NCBI RefSeq assembly: GCF_040126305.1
Contig: NZ_CP149510.1
Span: 1,933,001-1,997,000, forward strand
Direction: 5' to 3'
Source of the DNA: Pararhizobium sp. A13
GTDB lineage: Bacteria > Pseudomonadota > Alphaproteobacteria > Rhizobiales > Rhizobiaceae
DNA: 64,000 bases
How positions within the stretch are numbered: the stretch's first letter is position 1; the number at the start of each line of letters is the position of its first letter. A program made the translations under genes and the position numbers. Positions 57,435 to 64,000 of the stretch are shown one piece after another. A model generated the notes under the pieces. That model searched no databases, had not been told where the DNA came from, and saw only the letters and a list, made by a program, of their open reading frames with translations.

Positions 57435-58142
57435 ATGGCCGATCTCGCTGCTTTTCCGATCACCACCCGCTGGCCCGCCAAAAATCCCGGTATCATTCAG
57501 CTTTACTCCCTGCCAACGCCGAATGGCGTGAAGATTTCCATCGCCTTGGAAGAGCTTGGTCTGGCCTATGAGCCGCACCGGATCGATTTCGGCAACAACG
57601 ACCAGAAGTCGCCGGAGTTCATTTCGCTCAATCCGAACGGCCGCATCCCGGCGATCATCGATCCCAACGGTCCGGATGGAAAGCCGATCGGTCTGTTCGA
57701 GTCCGGCGCCATCCTGGTCTACCTTGCGGAAAAGACCGGCAAGCTGATCCCCGCCGATGCTGCCGGTCGTTACGAGACACTCTGCTGGGTGATGTTCCAG
57801 ATGGGAGGTGTCGGGCCGATGTTCGGCCAGTTCGGTCATTTCTTCAAATTCGCCGCCGACAAGGTCGCCAACAATTCCTATCCGATGGAGCGCTATCGCG
57901 ACGAGTCCAAGCGGCTGCTCAGCGTTCTGGAAGGCCGTCTGGAGGGCCGTCAGTGGCTGATGGGCGACGACTATACGATCGCCGATATCGCCACCTATCC
58001 GTGGATCGAGGGCGCGCGCAAATTCTATGGCGGCGCCGATGTGCTGGAGTATTCGAGCTTCCCGAATGTGATGGCCTGGGTCGATCGCGGCCTCGCCCGC
58101 CCGGCCACGCAGAAGGGCATGGAAATCCCCAGGCGCGATTGA
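57435..58142 (+). CDS. Glutathione S-transferase family protein (YfcG/Ure2p-like)
   Basis: 235 residues with AAGGAG eight bases before the start. The thioredoxin-like domain has IQLYSLPTPNGVKISIALEE with LSLNPNGRIPAII-type cis-Pro motif and LFESGAILVYLAEKTG (glutathione-binding Glu-Ser). The helical domain ends WLMGDDYTIADIATYPWI. This matches the YfcG-type disulphide-bond oxidoreductases that use glutathione. It is followed by a ferredoxin reductase on the same strand after 109 bp. Confidence 0.92.
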   Translation: MADLAAFPITTRWPAKNPGIIQLYSLPTPNGVKISIALEELGLAYEPHRIDFGNNDQKSPEFISLNPNGRIPAIIDPNGPDGKPIGLFESGAILVYLAEKTGKLIPADAAGRYETLCWVMFQMGGVGPMFGQFGHFFKFAADKVANNSYPMERYRDESKRLLSVLEGRLEGRQWLMGDDYTIADIATYPWIEGARKFYGGADVLEYSSFPNVMAWVDRGLARPATQKGMEIPRRD

Positions 58143-58251
58143 TTGCTTCATTCCATGCTGTCCGCCCGAGTTGACGAGACCCATGTTGACGTTGCTTGGG
58201 CGGACGGGCTACGTCTCGGGAAAAGAAGCTTTCTCGACGGGTGGAACAATC

Positions 58252-59469
58252 GTGGCAGGTAGACTTGTTGTTGCGGGCGGCGGACAGGCCGCCTTTGCCT
58301 TGGTGGCGAAGCTTCGGGGCCTGAAGGACGAGCGTCCGGTGACGATCGTCGCCGCGGAAGCAAGCTACCCTTATCAGCGTCCGCCGCTCTCAAAGAAATA
58401 TCTGCTGCGCGAAATGGATCTCGACCGGCTGCTGTACCGGCCGGAGAACTGGTACGGTGAGCACAATGTCGATGTGCGGCTTTCGACAACCGTCACAGCC
58501 ATCGACCGCGCCACCAAGACCGTGGCGCTCAGCGACGGTTCCAAACTCGACTATGATGTGCTGGCGCTTGCCACCGGCTCGACCCCGCGGAAACTGCCTG
58601 CCAGCGTCGGCGGCGATCTCGATGGTGTCTTCGTCGTGCGCGATTTCACCGATGCCGATCGTCTTGCGGATGAATTGAAGCCTGGCCGGCATGCCCTGAT
58701 CATCGGCGGTGGTTATATCGGCCTGGAAGCGGCCGCAGTCGCGCGCAGCAGCGGCCTCGATGTCACGGTCATCGAGATGGCCGACCGCATCCTGCAACGC
58801 GTCGCCTCGGCTGCGACCTCGAAACTGGTGCGTGATATCCACACGATACGCGGCGTCGATATTCGCGAAGGCACCGGCCTTGTTCGGCTGACCGGCAGGG
58901 ATGGCCATGTGGCCGCCGCCGAATTGACCGATGGCTCGACGATCGCGGTCGATCTGGTGATCGTCGGCATCGGCGTGACGGCCAATGACGCGCTGGCCCA
59001 CGACGCCGGCCTTGACGTCGCCAATGGTATCGTCGTCGACCAGTTCGGTCGCACCTTGGATCCCGACATCCACGCCATGGGAGACTGTGCGGTGCTGCCG
59101 TGGAAGGGTATGCGCATCCGGCTTGAATCGGTCCAGAACGCCGTTGATCAGGCGGAGGCGGTGGCTGCCCTCCTTGCCGGCGGCGAGGCGCCCTATGATC
59201 CGAAACCCTGGTTCTGGTCCGATCAGTATGACGTCAAGCTGCAAATCGCCGGCTTCGGTCTCGGCCATGACGAGACGATCGTACGCAAAGGCCAGCGCGA
59301 GGGTAGCGTCTCCGTCTGGTACTTCATGCAGGGCAAGCTGATCGCAGTGGATGCGCTCAACGATGCGAAGGCCTATGTGACGGGCAAGAAACTGCTCGAT
59401 CTGGGGCTGACGCCGGACCGCGCCATCCTAGAAAACCCTGAAGCGGACTTGAAGACGCTGCTGCCGTGA
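58252..59469 (+). CDS. FAD-dependent ferredoxin reductase (rubredoxin/putidaredoxin reductase type)
   Basis: 405 residues from a GTG at 58252 (VAGRLVVAGGGQAAFALVAK); a longer frame to 58171 reads unlike the family. Two Rossmann folds are visible: LVVAGGGQAAFALV (FAD) and HALIIGGGYIGLEAAAVA (NADH). The second FAD motif is in IHAMGDCAVLP. It transfers electrons from NAD(P)H to a ferredoxin or rubredoxin. No ferredoxin or oxygenase gene is beside it, so the partner is elsewhere. Confidence 0.9.
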   Translation: MAGRLVVAGGGQAAFALVAKLRGLKDERPVTIVAAEASYPYQRPPLSKKYLLREMDLDRLLYRPENWYGEHNVDVRLSTTVTAIDRATKTVALSDGSKLDYDVLALATGSTPRKLPASVGGDLDGVFVVRDFTDADRLADELKPGRHALIIGGGYIGLEAAAVARSSGLDVTVIEMADRILQRVASAATSKLVRDIHTIRGVDIREGTGLVRLTGRDGHVAAAELTDGSTIAVDLVIVGIGVTANDALAHDAGLDVANGIVVDQFGRTLDPDIHAMGDCAVLPWKGMRIRLESVQNAVDQAEAVAALLAGGEAPYDPKPWFWSDQYDVKLQIAGFGLGHDETIVRKGQREGSVSVWYFMQGKLIAVDALNDAKAYVTGKKLLDLGLTPDRAILENPEADLKTLLP

Positions 59470-59481
59470 CTGGCCACCACC

Positions 59482-59931
59482 CTACTGATGGTGGCTGAAA
59501 ATCCGCCCCTTTGTTTCCAGTTGGAAACGGGGAAAGAAGAAGACGCCGAGCATCGACCCGCAATAACGCTGTTCCAGTCCGCTCGATTCACCGACACAGA
59601 AGACCGGCTGTTTCTGGCCGGACGCCAGGATGATGGTGGTCGAAAAGCAGAAGGACGAGGACGTCGTTGCCGCCTGCTCGAAAAGTCGTAGAACATGATT
59701 GCGATCGGCGCTGTCATAGCAGCGCACGAGATTGAGCAGGCCGCATTCGGGCTGGTGCAGGCCGTGCATCGCCGCAGCGCTTTCGCCAAGCCGAAACAAG
59801 CCGTTCGAGAGATTGCCGGCCCATCCTTCTGAAAAGCAGAACTGGTTCAACAATTTCTGCCCGCTTTCGCCAAGCGCCAAGGAATCTGCGTCGGAAAACT
59901 GGGAAAGACCCGTTCTTGCAATCCTAAACAT
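59482..59931 (-). CDS. Small PAS-like protein, paralogue 2
   Basis: 149 residues on the minus strand. The core LSNGLFRLGESAAAMHGL, GLLNLVRCYDSADRNHVL, TSSSFCFSTTIILAS and PVFCVGESSGLEQRYCGS parallels the protein at 51767-52183 position by position (LS.GLF..GE, HGL, CGLL, SSFCF.TT, VFCVG). The N-terminal 35 residues differ. It is probably a PAS-fold sensor lacking an output domain. The family name is not certain. It is convergent with the ferredoxin reductase. Confidence 0.55.
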   Translation of the reverse strand: MFRIARTGLSQFSDADSLALGESGQKLLNQFCFSEGWAGNLSNGLFRLGESAAAMHGLHQPECGLLNLVRCYDSADRNHVLRLFEQAATTSSSFCFSTTIILASGQKQPVFCVGESSGLEQRYCGSMLGVFFFPRFQLETKGRIFSHHQ

Positions 59932-60517
59932 GGGCGGCCCCGAAATATGCGCAAAGTCTGAAATTCATTCGCCTATTCCCATCAAGGGTTCGAAAGAAAC
60001 AATTTCTATTTGCAAGCAAGTATCAGGGGCGCGGCAAATACGTTTACCGGTCCTGTAATCTATAACTGATGCAAAGTTCGACTTTCAAGTCCTGACCGGG
60101 TTTCGTCCAGGAAAAAACAAAATGACGCGAGAAGAAATTAATTTGTATTATAATTGAAGATAAAAACGATGTCAGACGCACAGTTAGTATAGAAAAATTG
60201 CACAATCTTGTTGTCGATTTTTCTAAATATTACATACCTGTGAATCTAGGTTCACTTGGAGCGCAGTTATAATTACTTTTGCTCCCGCTTCAATAGTCTT
60301 CTGACAAATATTTTGCGGTCTGGAGTGGATATTCCCGATTGCAAGGCGTTTCCATGAATGCAATCAGAACATGATTCGCGCACCTTTAGGCAATGGGCAA
60401 AATGCCGTAGATGCGGACCTTTCTTGGGGGCATCAATCAACTTTTGTATCCCGATCGGAAAAAGGGCGGACCTCGCGGCCCGCCCTCTCTCAATCCGGAA
60501 ACCCGGAAAGTCTTGTC

Positions 60518-60571
60518 GTCGTCATTTGTGATAGGGCAGACGCCTTATCACGTCATGCCGCCCATGCCGCC
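60518..60571. repeat. Duplicated groEL 3'-end segment, outer copy
   Basis: This 54-base segment repeats 60626-60679 with three mismatches. It contains GTGATAGGGC-AGAC-GCCTTATCAC, an imperfect version of the hairpin at the groEL stop, then the GCCGCCCATGCC coding repeat of the GroEL tail. It lies 108 bases outside the true end of groEL and carries no start or stop use of its own. Confidence 0.85.
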
Positions 60572-60572
60572 A

Positions 60573-60597
60573 CTTCAGCGCGCTTGGCGCGCTGAAG
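60573..60597. terminator. Strong hairpin between the two groEL-end repeats
   Basis: CTTCAGCGCGC pairs perfectly with GCGCGCTGAAG around a TTG loop. It is 59 bases past the groEL stop on the minus strand. No uridine tract follows, so it may act as an RNA-stabilising end or a weak terminator for groEL. Confidence 0.6.
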
Positions 60598-60625
60598 CAC
60601 TTTAGATCATGGGCGAAGCTGTATG

Positions 60626-62332
<1,707 letters not shown>

Positions 62333-62365
62333 TTATGGAATTGAAGAGAAGGGAACCGGCCAGGA

Positions 62366-62662
62366 TCAGCCGATAACGCCCATGATGTCGGCTTCCTTCA
62401 TGATCAGAAGGTCTTCGCCGTTGAGCTTGACTTCGGTGCCCGACCACTTGCCGAACAGGACGCGGTCGCCAGCCTTGACGTCGAGAGCGATGAGAGCGCC
62501 CTTGTCGTCACGGGTGCCGGTGCCGACGGCGACGATTTCGCCTTCCTGCGGCTTTTCCTTGGCGGTGTCCGGTATGATGATGCCGCCCTTGGTCTTTGCT
62601 TCAGACTCGACGCGGCGTACGACGACGCGGTCATGCAGAGGACGGAAATTGGTGCTTGTCAT
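62366..62662 (-). CDS. groES: Co-chaperonin GroES (10 kDa)
   Basis: 98 residues. [19 protein letters not shown] opens the fold, with the mobile loop [20 protein letters not shown] and [20 protein letters not shown]. Seven copies cap the GroEL ring. It lies 66 bp upstream of groEL in one operon, directly behind a CIRCE operator and a sigma-70-like promoter. Confidence 0.97.
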   Translation of the reverse strand: MTSTNFRPLHDRVVVRRVESEAKTKGGIIIPDTAKEKPQEGEIVAVGTGTRDDKGALIALDVKAGDRVLFGKWSGTEVKLNGEDLLIMKEADIMGVIG

Positions 62663-62720
62663 TGTCTAATCCCTCGATCAAATGACTTCACGGATCGTGA
62701 ACCGACCCGATGGATGGATG

Positions 62721-62747
62721 TTAGCACTCCTATTGCGTGAGTGCTAG
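62721..62747. promoter_or_regulatory. CIRCE operator (HrcA binding site) of groESL
   Basis: TTAGCACTC, nine bases, GAGTGCTAG: matches the CIRCE inverted repeat (consensus TTAGCACTC-N9-GAGTGCTAA) with one difference in the last base. It lies between the promoter and the groES start, 59 bp upstream of the ATG. HrcA binds here and blocks transcription until heat shock; HrcA itself is not in the window. Confidence 0.95.
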
Positions 62748-62754
62748 CGACCCG

Positions 62755-62783
62755 GAGATAAGGATGGCCGTCGATTGAGTCAA
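62755..62783 (-). promoter_or_regulatory. Predicted groESL promoter (sigma-70-like)
   Basis: On the minus strand TTGACT (-35, 62778-62783) and TATCTC (-10, 62755-62760) are separated by 17 bases. The CIRCE element lies just downstream, where HrcA would block initiation. The -10 matches the consensus only in part. Confidence 0.6.
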
Positions 62784-62927
62784 GAATGGGCCGGCAAGAT
62801 TCTTTTGCGGCGAAAATGATTGACTTGGTTCCTGCTTTTTTGTCTAATTTGCGCATGGGGTCTGCGAATGCCCCACGAGGCGTCATGCCATCACTTCGCG
62901 TCCAATCCCTCGAAAAGGACGTAAACC

Positions 62928-63761
62928 ATGGCCTCGTATAACGCTATTTCCACCGAAAAACTTGTCCGCCTGATCGGAACTCCCAAGGGCCCGGTCATTA
63001 TCGATGTGCGCGACGATGAGGATTTTGCCGCCCAGCCGCTTCTTCTTCCCGCGTCTTTCCGGCGCCCTTACGCCGACGTGCGGCAATGGGGGGCGGATTA
63101 TCGCGGCCGCTGGGTGGTCGTGGTCTGCCAGAAGGGCAAGAAGCTGAGCGAGGGCGTCGCCGCCTGGCTGCGAAATACAGGCGCCGGGGCAGAGACGCTG
63201 GAAGGCGGGTTCGAAGCCTGGCAGGCGGCTCACCTGCCGCTCGTTCCAGTGGCTGCCCTGCCGGGTGAAAACGCCAATGGCGGAACCGTCTGGGTCACGC
63301 GCTCTCGTCCCAAGATCGATCGCATTGCCTGCCCCTGGCTGATCCGTCGCTTCGTCGATCCAGCAGCGACGTTTCTTTTCGTCGCGGCCCCGGAAGTCGA
63401 AGCCGTCGCAGATCGTTTCGGCGCGACGCCCTTCGATGTGGAAAATGTCTTCTGGAGCCATAGGGGCGAGGACTGCACCTTCGACACGATGGTCAAGGAA
63501 TTTGGTCTCTCATTTCCGGCACTTCAGCATCTCACCCTGATTGTCCGCGCGGCCGATACCGACCGGCTCGATCTGGTTCCCGAAGCTGCCGGTCTGCTCG
63601 CGGCGTCGCTCGGCCTTTCGCGGATGTTTGCCGACGACCTGGAGCAACTGGAAGCGGGTATGACGCTTTACGACGCCTTCTATCGCTGGGCGCGCGACGC
63701 CACACAGGAAAAACACGAATGGGTGTCGCACGTTGCGAAGAAGGCCAAAGACAATGAATGA
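62928..63761 (+). CDS. chrB: Chromate resistance protein ChrB
   Basis: 277 residues. An N-terminal rhodanese-like domain ([29 protein letters not shown] with an active-site-type Cys) is followed by the ChrB domain, [36 protein letters not shown] and [20 protein letters not shown]. ChrB is reported to regulate or assist chromate efflux by ChrA. The stop overlaps the chrA start by 8 bp, so the two are one operon. It is divergent from groESL. Confidence 0.93.
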   Translation: MASYNAISTEKLVRLIGTPKGPVIIDVRDDEDFAAQPLLLPASFRRPYADVRQWGADYRGRWVVVVCQKGKKLSEGVAAWLRNTGAGAETLEGGFEAWQAAHLPLVPVAALPGENANGGTVWVTRSRPKIDRIACPWLIRRFVDPAATFLFVAAPEVEAVADRFGATPFDVENVFWSHRGEDCTFDTMVKEFGLSFPALQHLTLIVRAADTDRLDLVPEAAGLLAASLGLSRMFADDLEQLEAGMTLYDAFYRWARDATQEKHEWVSHVAKKAKDNE

Positions 63762-64000
63762 GGCGGTGCACGTCCAGGCTCCCCCGGTGCATCCGACATT
63801 CGCCGAGGCCACGAGGGTCTGGGCAAAGATCGGGCTCTTGAGTTTTGGAGGCCCGGCGGGCCAGATCGCCCTGATGCACAGGGAACTGGTGGAGGAGCGC
63901 CGCTGGATTTCCGAGAGCCGGTTTCTGCATGCGCTGAATTTCTGCATGCTCCTACCGGGGCCTGAGGCGCAGCAGTTGGCCACCTATGTCGGCTGGCTGT
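63754..64000 (+). CDS. chrA: Chromate transporter ChrA (partial, 5' end)
   Basis: The frame opens at the ATG inside the end of chrB and runs off the right edge: [20 protein letters not shown], then [20 protein letters not shown] and [20 protein letters not shown]. These are the N-terminal marks of the CHR family, with the FGGP and [10 protein letters not shown] motifs. It exports chromate using the proton gradient. About 82 residues of roughly 400-450 are visible. Confidence 0.9.
   Translation, partial: MNEAVHVQAPPVHPTFAEATRVWAKIGLLSFGGPAGQIALMHRELVEERRWISESRFLHALNFCMLLPGPEAQQLATYVGWL

Noticed and set aside
60371..60605. Two overlapping short plus-strand frames in the groEL downstream region
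   Set aside because: They run through the repeat and hairpins, lack a ribosome-binding site and have no recognisable sequence.

Overview
The window looks like a chromosomal segment of an alphaproteobacterium of the Rhizobiaceae (Rhizobium / Agrobacterium / Neorhizobium group). The signs are the gene content and order (hisS-VOC-hisZ-hisG, glcDEF, DUF1127, DUF3422, ChrB/ChrA, paired YkuD L,D-transpeptidases, an LpxQ-like outer-membrane barrel), high-GC codon use, and two copies of a long palindromic intergenic element of the kind called RIME in rhizobia. Genus is inferred from protein resemblance only; there is no rRNA in the window.

The window has two parts. Positions 1 to about 16,890 are accessory: many small proteins of unknown function, broken genes and stretches of lower GC. 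They also hold several genes whose families are associated with conflict with phages or plasmids. These are a type I restriction-modification operon with two tandem, apparently intact HsdM genes (hsdM-hsdM-hsdS-hsdR, the last cut by the window edge), a membrane-anchored putative abortive-infection protein (putAbiC family), a TIR-domain protein fused to a DUF3298/RsiV-like domain, and a tightly overlapping three-gene unit (GHKL ATPase, STAS-like DUF4325 protein, PIN-domain nuclease). A stand-alone ATP-dependent DNA ligase sits among them. This region abuts the 3' end of a tRNA-Gln gene at 16,892-16,965, the usual geometry of a tRNA-integrated island, although no integrase is visible here.

From about 17,000 on, the sequence is ordinary core chromosome. 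It runs: ppx-rlmE-VOC; an MFS exporter; a Tat-exported metallo-hydrolase; guaB; LtrA; a MAPEG-like protein; an operon of patatin, acetoacetate decarboxylase and 3-hydroxybutyrate dehydrogenase (ketone-body or polyhydroxybutyrate side metabolism); a dienelactone hydrolase; a LysR regulator; DUF1127; DUF937; GNAT; gshA-rsmE; a PiT phosphate transporter; Nudix; a GntR regulator; DUF3422 with a helical unknown; a LysR regulator divergent from glcDEF (glycolate oxidase); an outer-membrane barrel; two L,D-transpeptidases; tag; a small metal-associated set (DUF305 and a His/Cys-rich exported protein); an XRE regulator; hisS-VOC-hisZ-hisG; a GST; a ferredoxin reductase; groESL with a CIRCE operator; and chrB-chrA running off the right edge.

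The best candidates for a poorly described system are the ATPase / STAS-like / PIN module (14,159-15,405), which resembles a partner-switching pair wired to a nuclease, and the neighbouring TIR-DUF3298 protein (12,332-13,519). Secondary curiosities are a compositionally distinct patch inside hisS, a duplicated groEL 3' end with nested hairpins, a pair of small paralogous PAS-like proteins 7 kb apart, and two frameshifted accessory genes. All function assignments come from reading motifs and recalled family features; no database search was run.
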